Positions 24,211-32,350 of a stretch of DNA of 64,000 bases are shown here, piece by piece (position 1 is the first letter of the stretch; each line of letters starts with the position of its first letter). The position numbers and the translations under genes are program-made. The stretch is from CF-162 sp963667205 (GTDB lineage: Bacteria > Chloroflexota > Dehalococcoidia > SM23-28-2 > RBG-16-64-32): assembly GCA_963667205.1 (NCBI GenBank), contig OY762959.1, forward strand, positions 930,001 to 994,000. Reading direction: 5' to 3'. The notes below the pieces were generated by a model. The model worked only from the letters and a program-made list of their open reading frames with translations, did no database searches and was not told the DNA's origin.

Positions 24211-25629
24211 CTAGCCGCGGTACTGGTAGCGGCCGCCGACGCGGTCTTTGTTGAGGCGCTTGTTGAGGTGCAGCCCCTCGAGGATGAACTCGACAGCGGA
24301 GGCCAGCTGCGGCTGGCTTTCGCCCGGCTTCAGCTTCTCGACAGCGGCCTCGAGGCCGTCGGTGTCCTTGAGCAGCTTCACGTATTCCTTCGAGGGCGTC
24401 ATGTCCGAGACCTCGACCGAGTGGCCGGCCTTGAACTTGGTCACGATCGGCTCCAGCTCGCCGAGGCTGAAGTAGTGGTTGAAGACGGCGAGCTCGGCGC
24501 CCTGGATCAGGCGCTCGATGATCTGATCTTCGCGGCCGTCGTCGACCGTCTCGAACTCGATCTTGCCGGTGAGCGACGGCAGCACGAACGGCAGGTCGCT
24601 CGGCCGGGGCACGACTTCCTTCTCCCTGAGGCGGATAGCGCGGCGCATGGCGTTGGCCAGGAGCGCCTCGTAGTCGGCGATGGAAGCACGGACGGAGACG
24701 CCGGAGCGCTGGTTGATGTCGGGGCTACGCCGGGCGAGACGCGTGATCTCGACGACGATCTCCTTCATGTACGACGGTACGGAGACGGCGAGGTCGATGT
24801 CCTCGTCGAAGTGGGAGCGCTCTTGCTCAACGATGGCGATCTCAGACTCCGAGCTGCGCGGGTAGTGCGTGCGGATCTGAGCGCCGTAGCGGTCCTTGAG
24901 CGGCGTGATGATGCGGCCGCGGTTCGTGTAGTCCTCGGGGTTAGCGGAGGCGACGACGACGACGTCCAGCGGCAGGCGAATGCGATAGCCGCGGATCTGG
25001 ACGTCGCGCTCTTCCATGATGTTGAGCAGGCCCACCTGGATGCGTTCCGCCAGGTCCGGCAGCTCGTTGATGCAGAAGATGCCGCGGTTGTGCCTCGGGA
25101 TCAGCCCGTAGTGGATCGTCAGCTCGTCGGAGAGGTAGCGGCCTTCGGCGACCTTGATCGGGTCGACTTCGCCGATGAGGTCGGCGATCGTGATGTCGGG
25201 CGTGGCCAGCTTCTCGCCGTAGCGGCGCGCGGGATCCAGCCAGCTGATCTCGACCTTGTCGCGCTCCTTCGCCACGAGGCCCCGGCAGCGGGCACAGATG
25301 GGGTCGAGCGGGTCGTCGTTGATCTCGCAGCCGGCGATGGCCGGGATCTCGTCGTCAAGGAGGTTGACTAGCGAGCGGATGAGGCGGGACTTCGCCTGGC
25401 CGCGCTCGCCGAGAAAGATGACGTCCTGGCCGGAGATGACGGCGTTCTCCAGGAAGGGGATGACAGTCTCCTCGAAGCCGATGATTCCGGGGAAGTGCTC
25501 TTTGTCCTTCTCCTCGATGCGCGCGATGAGGTTCTTGCGCATCTCCTGCTTGACTGTCTGCCGCTGCCAGCCCGCTTCCTTCAGTTCGCCGAGGTTCTTC
25601 GGCTTGCGCTTTGCCTTTGCCTTTGCCAC
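24211..25629 (-). CDS. MoxR / magnesium-chelatase-like AAA+ ATPase
   Basis: A 472-residue AAA+ ATPase. The Walker A region is FLGERGQAKSRLIRSL, with Ala where Gly is usual before Lys. Walker B-like and sensor regions follow in CINELPDLAERIQVGLLNIM and VVVASANPEDYTNRGRI, as in magnesium chelatase subunit I. A short Cys-containing insertion (GCEINDDPLDPICARCRG) follows the first helix. The C-terminal lid domain is helical. GTG at 25629 fits GGGAGACGTTATCT upstream and gives the basic start AKAKAKRKPKN; a longer start adds unrelated sequence. Expected to act with the vWA protein at 19387-21480. Confidence 0.87.
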   Translation of the reverse strand: MAKAKAKRKPKNLGELKEAGWQRQTVKQEMRKNLIARIEEKDKEHFPGIIGFEETVIPFLENAVISGQDVIFLGERGQAKSRLIRSLVNLLDDEIPAIAGCEINDDPLDPICARCRGLVAKERDKVEISWLDPARRYGEKLATPDITIADLIGEVDPIKVAEGRYLSDELTIHYGLIPRHNRGIFCINELPDLAERIQVGLLNIMEERDVQIRGYRIRLPLDVVVVASANPEDYTNRGRIITPLKDRYGAQIRTHYPRSSESEIAIVEQERSHFDEDIDLAVSVPSYMKEIVVEITRLARRSPDINQRSGVSVRASIADYEALLANAMRRAIRLREKEVVPRPSDLPFVLPSLTGKIEFETVDDGREDQIIERLIQGAELAVFNHYFSLGELEPIVTKFKAGHSVEVSDMTPSKEYVKLLKDTDGLEAAVEKLKPGESQPQLASAVEFILEGLHLNKRLNKDRVGGRYQYRG

Positions 25630-25765
25630 AGATAACGTCTCCCTCTGATCCAAACGGTGCGCCACGGCGCTCTGGGCGCGACCGCCGGTGCGCACATTAT
25701 AACCTCAGCGACGCCCGCCAGAGAAAGCGCCGAACCTATACTGAGCGACGGAGCGTAATCAAAGC

Positions 25766-27271
25766 GTGACTCAGTCGCAGGAATCGTGGCCGCACCGCTG
25801 GCTTGCCATCACCCTTGGCCTGGTGGCGGCCGGCATCATCGCGACGCTGGCGCTGGTAGCCGTGGCTGGCACGATCGGCGACGAGCCAACGCCCACGCCG
25901 TCGCCATCGCCGTCTCCTTTGCCAACGCCCTCGCCGAGCCCCACGCCCACGCCAACCCCGGCCACCGCGACGCCCACGCCTGCCGCACCGAAGACGGCCT
26001 ATCAGCTCGTCTACCGGGAGTTCGGGGCGACCGAAGACGTTATCTGGCGCGCCCTGCCGGCCGACCCGGAGCAAAGGGTGGAGCTGGCGCGCATCCCGCA
26101 CCGCGAGGGGTTCGGGATCAAGCCATCGCTCTCGCCGGATGGCACCAGGCTGGCGTACCTCTCGCTGCCGGGAACGGCGCTCAGCGCGCAGTCGTCGCAA
26201 GCAGAGGCGTTCGTGATGGACCTGGCGACGCAGGAGACGGAGAAGGTGGCGGAGAACGTCGACCTGACGTTTGCGCCACTCTGGTCGCCGGACGGCCAGC
26301 TGCTCTACATGCGGCAGCTCGCCGGCCCCGAGTTCCTCGCTGCCGACGTCATCATCGTGCGCGCCATTGTGCCGCCGGTCGGTCAGCCCACGCCACAGCC
26401 GACGCCCACTCCCCAGCCACCCGCGACGCCGCTGCCCACGCGGCCGGCGTTCGAGGAGGCGTTCCGGGACAGCATCGGCCGGGTGCTCAACTTCATCCCG
26501 GTCGGCTTCGCCGACGACGAGGAGTCGCTGCTCTTCGTGCAGATACGCGGCGGTACGCAGCAAGGCTCGCTCCTCGGGACGTTCAAGCCGGCGACTTCGG
26601 AGGCGTTGGAGGAAGCGTGGGACGAGTACCTCGAGCTGCTCGCAGAGATCGAGGCGCAGGCGAGCGCTTCGCCGACGCCAACGGCGACGCCCAACGCCGC
26701 CGGCCAGCCCACGCCGAGCCCGACGCCCGGTCCAACGCCGTACTGGGAGACCGACCTCGTCGTGGAGATGAGCGACCAGATCACGTTCGAATACGACTTC
26801 AGCGCCGGCCTCGACAAACTCTCGTTCCTGGCACAGGAGTTCACGGGCGGCGGCGTAATCGCCAACCGGGCCTACTGGGTGGACGTGCTCAGCGGGAGCG
26901 TGCAGCCGATCGTCACCGAAGGGCTACTGGCCGGATTCCACCTGCGACCGCTCTGGCACCCCGATAGCATCCACCTGACGCTGGGCGTCTTGCCCTTCGA
27001 CGGGACGCCGGGCCGGCTCGTGATGGTGCCGCCGGACCGCCCCGAGATCACGGACCTGGCGCTCGACGGCTCTGGCTTCGACGAGCCGCGCTCCTGGGCG
27101 CCGGACGGATCCTGGCTGGCCGTCTCCCACAGCGAGGGCAGCTCGCTTGCGAACCGCGGCAAGGTGAGCCTGGCGCTGGTGGCGGAGACAGGCCTGAGAG
27201 TGACAGTGATCGAAGGCGCCGACAACGCGACGGAGGACTCGGTGCTCGGCTGGCTCGCCGTCGCGGAGTAG
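25766..27271 (+). CDS. Membrane-anchored beta-propeller (TolB/WD40-like) protein
   Basis: A 501-residue exported protein. It has one N-terminal membrane helix (about 11-36), a Pro/Thr/Ser stalk (about 40-75), then propeller-like repeats marked by SPDGTRLAYLS, SPDGQLLYM and APDGSWLAVSHSE. A second Pro/Thr linker near residue 300 interrupts the propeller. It is probably outside the membrane, with ligand or partner unknown. GTG start. It is divergent from the MoxR gene; the 136-base gap holds TATAAT (minus) and TATACT (plus) boxes. Confidence 0.8.
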   Translation: MTQSQESWPHRWLAITLGLVAAGIIATLALVAVAGTIGDEPTPTPSPSPSPLPTPSPSPTPTPTPATATPTPAAPKTAYQLVYREFGATEDVIWRALPADPEQRVELARIPHREGFGIKPSLSPDGTRLAYLSLPGTALSAQSSQAEAFVMDLATQETEKVAENVDLTFAPLWSPDGQLLYMRQLAGPEFLAADVIIVRAIVPPVGQPTPQPTPTPQPPATPLPTRPAFEEAFRDSIGRVLNFIPVGFADDEESLLFVQIRGGTQQGSLLGTFKPATSEALEEAWDEYLELLAEIEAQASASPTPTATPNAAGQPTPSPTPGPTPYWETDLVVEMSDQITFEYDFSAGLDKLSFLAQEFTGGGVIANRAYWVDVLSGSVQPIVTEGLLAGFHLRPLWHPDSIHLTLGVLPFDGTPGRLVMVPPDRPEITDLALDGSGFDEPRSWAPDGSWLAVSHSEGSSLANRGKVSLALVAETGLRVTVIEGADNATEDSVLGWLAVAE

Positions 27272-27298
27272 ACGGCGGCGCGCAGGCGTTCCGCGCGG

Positions 27299-27304
27299 TA
27301 GAAT
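27299..27304 (+). promoter_or_regulatory. -10 box, probable leaderless start
   Basis: TAGAAT ending 7 bases before the ATG at 27312. Confidence 0.45.
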
Positions 27305-27311
27305 CGAGACG

Positions 27312-27791
27312 ATGCTGAAAGGGATCATCGATCGCATACGCCGCAACCACGGCCTGGAGCACGCCACCGTCGCGCTGATGCTGGCGCGGCAGGGGCCGAT
27401 GCGGATCGTCGGCCGTTCCGATCACGCGGGCTTCTACGTCTATGCGGACGTGGAAACGGAGCGCCTGCGCGATTACGCCGAGGAGGCGCTGGTTCGCCTC
27501 CAGCGCGGCGAGGCGCACCTGGCCGTTTCGCCGATGTGCGGCACGAACATCGCAGTCGCCGGCGTGCTGGCGGGCTTCACGTCTTACCTGGCGCTGCGAA
27601 CGGCCGACGGACACGTCGACGGCCTGACGAAGGCGGTGCTGGCGGGGATCGTCAGCGTGGTCGCTTCGCAGCCGCTCGGCCGTCTGGTGCAGGTGCACGC
27701 CACGACCTCGCCTGAATTGGCCAGCGTGCGCATCACAAGCGTTGACCGCTTGAGCGGCCGCGTCCACAAGGTGCGGACGGCCCCGGCCTAG
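27312..27791 (+). CDS. Small membrane protein, DUF6391-like
   Basis: A 159-residue protein. The N terminus RNHGLEHATVALMLARQGPM and the later SPMCGTNIAVAGVLAGF segment resemble DUF6391 proteins, an assignment I hold only moderately. Hydrophobic stretches at about 80-95 and 110-125 suggest two membrane helices. The NHxLEHAT motif (His, Glu, His) could bind metal, but no function is known. It is followed tail to tail by the 82-residue membrane gene. Confidence 0.7.
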   Translation: MLKGIIDRIRRNHGLEHATVALMLARQGPMRIVGRSDHAGFYVYADVETERLRDYAEEALVRLQRGEAHLAVSPMCGTNIAVAGVLAGFTSYLALRTADGHVDGLTKAVLAGIVSVVASQPLGRLVQVHATTSPELASVRITSVDRLSGRVHKVRTAPA

Positions 27792-27806
27792 GTTAGGCGC
27801 GCAGGG

Positions 27807-28055
27807 CTACTTCTCGATATCGTCCAGGCGCTTGTAGATCTCGTAGTCGATCGTGATGTGATTGGCCATGATGACGGCGATGGCGCCGAGCCCCAACACG
27901 ACGCCGCCGGCGATCGCCACGATGGAGCTGTCCTCTGAGGCGCCGATGCCCAGGGCGATCGCGCCGGCGGCGGCGACCATCGCAAGGAGCAGGGGCGCGG
28001 CATGTCCTTCCTCGCTCCGCTCCAGCTGACTCAGAATCCTAATCAATCGCAACAT
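27807..28055 (-). CDS. Small two-helix membrane protein
   Basis: An 82-residue protein with two hydrophobic segments (about 21-39 and 44-63) and a charged C-terminal tail ITIDYEIYKRLDDIEK. The start is supported by AAAGGAG upstream and a TATACT -10 box about 40 bases before the ATG. No family recognised. Codon use is like its neighbours. Confidence 0.65.
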   Translation of the reverse strand: MLRLIRILSQLERSEEGHAAPLLLAMVAAAGAIALGIGASEDSSIVAIAGGVVLGLGAIAVIMANHITIDYEIYKRLDDIEK

Positions 28056-28167
28056 TGGTGCTCCTTTCGCTCTCTCGTGGGACAGTATACCCGCCCGCAG
28101 GGCCGCAGGAATGCGACAGGCGTTATCCTAGAGCGGGACGAATGCGTTCTTCCTGTCGTGCAGGCGC

Positions 28168-28243
28168 GCCCCCGTAGCTCAAGGGATAGAGCAGCTGCCT
28201 TCTAAGCAGCGGGTTGAGGGTTCGAGTCCTTCCGGGGGCGCCA
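28168..28243 (+). tRNA. tRNA-Arg (anticodon TCT)
   Basis: A full cloverleaf can be drawn: acceptor stem GCCCCCG/CGGGGGC, D arm GCTC-GAGC, anticodon stem GCTGC/GCAGC with loop CTTCTAA (anticodon TCT), and T arm with GTTCGAGTC. CCA is encoded at the 3' end. Its last 40 bases are repeated at 32293-32332, so the gene doubles as an integration site. Confidence 0.95.
28204..28243 (+). repeat. Direct repeat, left copy (tRNA 3' end, attL-like)
   Basis: 40 bases from the anticodon stem to CCA of tRNA-Arg, matching 32293-32332 at 39 of 40 positions (G28226 versus C32315). Likely the tRNA-side boundary of an integrated element. Confidence 0.8.
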
Positions 28244-28404
28244 TTTGCCTGTTTGGCCTTCGAGACCGTCGGCTGAGTCACCGCCCCACTCTATCTCGCC
28301 GGGCGTCGCCGCCTACACTTCGTGCTCCATGCTTAGACCAGCGTTGACGGGGCCCCTTCGGCAGGCTCAGAATCAGCGGAAACACGACGATAAGGAGATT
28401 AGCC

Positions 28405-29221
28405 ATGGCAAAGCGGGTTTCGGTTACGGGAGCGGCGACAGGGTTTGGAAAGGGAACAGCGCTGGCTCTGGCGAAGCGCGGGCACAACGTGATTGCGGGC
28501 GTTCAGATCGCGCCGCAGGTGACGGAGTTGATGAAGAGCGCGGCTGAGGCCGGTGTGCAGCTGAAGATCCAGGTGCTGGACGTCACGGACGAGGGCGACC
28601 GGCAGGCGGCGTCGCGAACGAGGTGGACGTGCTGATCAACAACGCTGGAGTGATGCAGACGGGGCCGGTGGCGGAGATTCCGATGGAGAACGTGCGCCGA
28701 AACTTCGAGACGAATGTGTTCGGCACGTTGGCGCTGACGCAAGGATTCGCGCGTCAGATGGTGAAGCGCGGTTCGGGGGAAGATCGTGATCGTGACATCG
28801 ATGGGTGGTCTGGTCACTGTGCCGTTCGCGGGCGTCTACTGCGCGACGAAGCACGCGCTTGAGGCGCTGGCAGAAGCGCTAAAGGCGGAACGCGGGAACG
28901 GGCGTGGAGATGTGCACAGCGAACCCTGGCGTTTACGGCACGGGCTTCAACGATCGCGGCGCGGAGACGATGATGCGCTGGTTCGACATGGCGAATTCAC
29001 TGACACGACCTGAAGTGCTGGCGGCGGCGGCGACGGGCTTGTCGACCCAGCTCGACCCGCAATCCATGATTGACGCCTTCGTGCGGATCGCTGAGGAGGA
29101 TGGCTCGAAGTTCCGAAATGTGGTGCCGGACGAGACGGCGGAGTGGATCAAGGAGCTCCAGGCGAAGACGTGGGACGCCGGGAAGGATGATGCGATCTGG
29201 AGTTCGCCACCGACGGTGTGA
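28405..29221 (+). pseudogene. Short-chain dehydrogenase/reductase, broken by three frameshifts
   Basis: An SDR of about 270 residues when three frames are joined. Frame one gives VTGAATGFGKGTALALAKRG (Rossmann loop) to about 28610. The next gives DVLINNAGVMQTGPVAEIPM to about 28780, a third VYCATKHALEALAEALKAE (YxxxK catalytic pair) to about 28890, and the last CTANPGVYGTGFNDRGAE to the stop. One lost and two gained G residues would account for the shifts. AAGGAGATTAGCC precedes the ATG. It cannot give a full enzyme as written. Confidence 0.8.
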
Positions 29222-29275
29222 GCGGCGCGCCGGATGTATCGCCAAGTCTGCTCGGCCATGATCTGAGTTCACCTC

Positions 29276-30040
29276 ATGGTTAACTTGATGGTTGCTGGAC
29301 TCCGATTGAGGCGGGCACAGGAGCACATCAACGCGCTCAGCGACATGGCTCACGAATTCTGGACGACGAAGCCTTATAGCGTGCTTACCGAGCCCAACGC
29401 TGATCGCTCCGAGTACGCGTTCCGACTGAAAATCCATCACGAACCGCCTGTGGAGCTTGGCCTTGTCATCAGCGACGCTATCCACAACTTGCGCGGAGCG
29501 CTGAACAGCCTCGTCTTCGATCTCGCTGGGCGACCTGGCAACGAACGAATCGCCAGCGAGCTTGACTTCCCCCTTGTCACCAAGGGTGGCAGGCGGCAGT
29601 TTGACCGTACTGCTAAGAAGAAACTGGCGGGCGTCCATCCCGATGCGGTTGCAGTCATCGAGAGAGTCCAGCCGTACCGACGACTTAGTGAAGTCATCGC
29701 CGGAGTCCGCACGTACAATCCCCTCCGCATCCTGCGCGACCTTTCCAACGTCGATAAGCACCGAACGCTCCACTTTGGAGGATTTCGCCAGAGCGAGTTC
29801 GGCGTCCATTGCAGCGTCCTGCCCACTGAGCAGTACGTCGCCGAAGCGGGAAACGCGCTCGATGACGGCGCAATAATTGCTCGCTATGGGTTCGACGAGC
29901 CAAATGTGCAAGTGAAGGGGCCAGCCGTGAGCCTTGAACTGACGGTAGTAATCCCCCGCCACACGCCAATACCCATCAATTTCTACCTGATGTGGATAGC
30001 ACAGATCATCGAAGTTCGCATTTTTCAGCGACTCCCCTAG
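29276..30040 (+). CDS. Hypothetical protein with NLRxxLN and DKHR motifs
   Basis: A 254-residue soluble protein with lower GC than its neighbours, suggesting transfer. Conserved-looking blocks are LGLVISDAIHNLRGALNSLV and LRDLSNVDKHRTLH. This pair of motifs is common in uncharacterised proteins scattered on mobile islands. A HEPN-like helical fold with an RxxxH-type motif is conceivable but unproven. The C terminus is beta-rich. It sits alone between the SDR remnant and the GMC gene. Confidence 0.7.
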   Translation: MVNLMVAGLRLRRAQEHINALSDMAHEFWTTKPYSVLTEPNADRSEYAFRLKIHHEPPVELGLVISDAIHNLRGALNSLVFDLAGRPGNERIASELDFPLVTKGGRRQFDRTAKKKLAGVHPDAVAVIERVQPYRRLSEVIAGVRTYNPLRILRDLSNVDKHRTLHFGGFRQSEFGVHCSVLPTEQYVAEAGNALDDGAIIARYGFDEPNVQVKGPAVSLELTVVIPRHTPIPINFYLMWIAQIIEVRIFQRLP

Positions 30041-30160
30041 TCGGCTCATAGCGCATCTGTACGGTCAAGGGATACCTGCCAGCCTGCTTAGTAACGCACA
30101 GTGGGTTCGTAGCCCCGGTCAGGAAGAACCACTTACCCAACATCGATAATCCGCCTGCGA

Positions 30161-30166
30161 TAGGAT
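30161..30166 (+). promoter_or_regulatory. -10 box, probable leaderless start of GMC oxidoreductase
   Basis: TAGGAT ending 6 bases before the ATG at 30173; supports that ATG over the GTG at 30167. Confidence 0.4.
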
Positions 30167-30172
30167 GTGCAC

Positions 30173-31783
30173 ATGCCGGACGAGCCCGTGGGTGTGCTGG
30201 TGATCGGAGCAGGTGCTTCGGGGGCAGCTTTCGCCTGGAGCATCGCTGATACTGGCATGAGCGTCCTCTGCCTTGACCAGGGCCCGTGGATGAGGCAGCA
30301 GGACTACCCGAGCAACGGTCTGGACTGGGAAGCGCGCCTATTGGGGGAGTTCTCAGCCAGCCCCAACGTCCGCGGCCTGCCCGCTGACTACCCGGTCAAC
30401 GAACAAGAGTCTGATATATCCCCCCTGATGTTCAACGCCGTAGGCGGAAGCACCATCATCTGGGGGGCGCATTTCCCGCGGCTCACTCCCAGCGACTTCC
30501 GGACGAAGAGCGAGGACGGAGTCGGTGCCGACTGGCCGATCGACTACCAGACCCTTGAGCCCTACTTTGCGTTGAACGACCGGATGATGGGCGTCTCCGG
30601 GCTATCGGGCGACCCAGCGTATCCGTATCACGAGCCGCCGTTGCCGCCGCTCCCCCTCGGCAAGGCCGGGAACGCGCTGGCCGCCGGCTTCGAGAAGCTC
30701 GGCTGGCACTGGTGGCCTTCGGATAGCGCCATCCTGTCGCAGGAGTATGAGGGACGTGCCGCCTGCATCAACCTGGGTCCCTGCGTCACGGGTTGCGCAC
30801 AGGGCGCCAAGGCTAGCACCGACATCACCTACTGGCCCGCCGCCCAGCGGAAGGGTGTGCAGCTGCGTCACGGGTGCCGCGTGCGAGAGATCACGGTGCG
30901 GGCGGACGGGATGGCAGACGGCGTCCTCTACTACGACGCCGAGGGACAGTTACAGGAACAGAAGTCTGAAATCGTCGTGCTGGCGTGCAACGGCATCGGA
31001 ACGCCGCGGCTGCTCCTCAACTCGAAAAGTGAGCAGCACCCCGATGGGCTGGCCAACGGCAGCGGCCTCGTCGGGAAGAACCTCATGCTCCACCCCTATG
31101 CGGCCACCAGCGGCATCTTCGAGGAACCGCTTGAGGGCAGCCGCGGGCCCGTGGCCTGCTCGATCTGGAGCCACGAGTTCTACCGGACCGACGGTTCACG
31201 GGACTTCGTACGAGGATATAGCATCGAGGCGCTACGCGGGCTTGGCCCGGCCCAAACCGCGCTCTGGGGAATGGGCCAGGGTCTCGTCCCCTGGGGTGAC
31301 AACCACAATCGGGCCTTCGCGCGGATCTATGATCACACGGCGACGCTGGGCACGATCGCAGAGGACCTGCCCGAAGAAGCAAACACCGTCACCCTGGATC
31401 CGGAGCTGACGGACGCCCACGGGATTCCGGCGCCCAGGGTCACGTATCGGGTGAGTGAGAACAGCCGGAAGATGCTGGCGCACGCGGTGGAACGGGCGAA
31501 AGAGGCACTGATGGCTGCGGGCGCAGTTGAGACCGTTGCGCAGCCGCTGGTCCGCGACGCCGTCGGGCACCTGATGGGAACAGCCCGGATGGGGCACGAT
31601 CCAGCGGCCTCGGTTGTCAACGAGAAAGGCCAGGCGCACGACGTGAAGAACCTCTTCATCGTGGATGGCAGCGTCTTCGTGACCGCAGGGGGCGTCAATC
31701 CCACCTCGACGATCCAGGCGATCGCGCTCTACGTTGCGGATAACATCAAGAAGAACATCGAAACACTCTTTGATGCCGCATGA
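30173..31783 (+). CDS. GMC-family FAD-dependent oxidoreductase
   Basis: A flavoenzyme of about 536 residues that oxidises an alcohol or sugar-type substrate. The N-terminal FAD motif is VIGAGASGAAFAWSIADTG and a second FAD block is NAVGGSTIIWGAHFPRL. The C-terminal GMC signature holds the active-site region HLMGTARMGHDPAASVVN and IVDGSVFVTAGGVNPTST, with catalytic His and Asn. It most resembles the large subunit of gluconate/sorbitol-type dehydrogenases. The stop overlaps the start of a small partner gene (ATGA). No cytochrome subunit is nearby. Confidence 0.88.
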   Translation: MPDEPVGVLVIGAGASGAAFAWSIADTGMSVLCLDQGPWMRQQDYPSNGLDWEARLLGEFSASPNVRGLPADYPVNEQESDISPLMFNAVGGSTIIWGAHFPRLTPSDFRTKSEDGVGADWPIDYQTLEPYFALNDRMMGVSGLSGDPAYPYHEPPLPPLPLGKAGNALAAGFEKLGWHWWPSDSAILSQEYEGRAACINLGPCVTGCAQGAKASTDITYWPAAQRKGVQLRHGCRVREITVRADGMADGVLYYDAEGQLQEQKSEIVVLACNGIGTPRLLLNSKSEQHPDGLANGSGLVGKNLMLHPYAATSGIFEEPLEGSRGPVACSIWSHEFYRTDGSRDFVRGYSIEALRGLGPAQTALWGMGQGLVPWGDNHNRAFARIYDHTATLGTIAEDLPEEANTVTLDPELTDAHGIPAPRVTYRVSENSRKMLAHAVERAKEALMAAGAVETVAQPLVRDAVGHLMGTARMGHDPAASVVNEKGQAHDVKNLFIVDGSVFVTAGGVNPTSTIQAIALYVADNIKKNIETLFDAA

Positions 31784-32235
31784 CCGAAACAACAGCCGCC
31801 CTGGACGACGGCGACTTCATGAAGGCGCTCCTGGATCTCGTGATTCCTCCGAGCCCGTCCGGACAGCTTCCCGGCGCAGGCGCCCTGGGCCTTGAGTCCG
31901 CCGTCGCCACTGCGCTCCAGGCCGATCCGTTGCTTGGCTCGATGGTCGAGGGGGGGGCGCAGGCAGTACGGGAAGCGGCTCTCACCGAGAATCCGGAAGG
32001 CCTCCCGGGCCTCGCACCGCAGGCGGGGACGAAGATGATTGAAGCCCAGCTCGCCAACCACCCTTTCCTCATCATGGGGTTGTTGCGGTACGTGTACCCG
32101 GCCTACTACCAACATCCGCAGGTCTTAGTAGGCATCGGCGAACCGGCACGTCCCCCTTTCCCGGAGGGATTTGACGTCGAAGCGACCGATGCCGAGCTGC
32201 TCGAGAAACTGCAGGCCCGCCGCAGGGTGAAGTGA
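31780..32235 (+). CDS. Small subunit partner of the GMC oxidoreductase (gluconate 2-dehydrogenase subunit 3-like)
   Basis: A 151-residue protein translated from an ATG overlapping the GMC stop codon. FMKALLDLVIPPSPSGQLPG and NHPFLIMGLLRYVYPAYYQH match the pattern of small subunits that accompany GMC-type dehydrogenases. No twin-arginine or other signal is visible, which is unusual, since such subunits are often exported. It is assigned mainly by context and motif resemblance. Confidence 0.7.
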   Translation: MTETTAALDDGDFMKALLDLVIPPSPSGQLPGAGALGLESAVATALQADPLLGSMVEGGAQAVREAALTENPEGLPGLAPQAGTKMIEAQLANHPFLIMGLLRYVYPAYYQHPQVLVGIGEPARPPFPEGFDVEATDAELLEKLQARRRVK

Positions 32236-32292
32236 AGCGATGCGGCTAAGCCAGGATGCAGAGAGGCCCGTCGCAGGGCCTCGCCTCCCGCG

Positions 32293-32332
32293 AAGCAGCG
32301 GGTTGAGGGTTCGACTCCTTCCGGGGGCGCCA
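32293..32332 (+). repeat. Direct repeat, right copy (attR-like tRNA-Arg fragment)
   Basis: Second copy of the last 40 bases of tRNA-Arg including CCA, with one mismatch. It is not part of any complete tRNA. Marks the far boundary of the putative island. Confidence 0.8.
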
Positions 32333-32350
32333 ACGCGCTCGCCGGGTGTT

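Larger units (their letters stand above)
28244..32332. mobile_element. Putative 4.1-kb genomic island at tRNA-Arg
   Basis: The segment is bounded by the tRNA 3'-end direct repeat. It carries a multiply frameshifted SDR gene, a lower-GC hypothetical gene, and a GMC oxidoreductase with a small partner subunit. No integrase is visible, so it would be a remnant or a cargo fragment mobilised in trans. A sequence at about 28353-28372 (CCCTTCGGCAGGCTCAGAA) resembles a common dispersed bacterial repeat. Confidence 0.65.

Noticed and set aside
32256..32332. A second tRNA-Arg gene
   Set aside because: Only the 3' half (anticodon stem to CCA) is present; no D arm or 5' acceptor strand precedes it.
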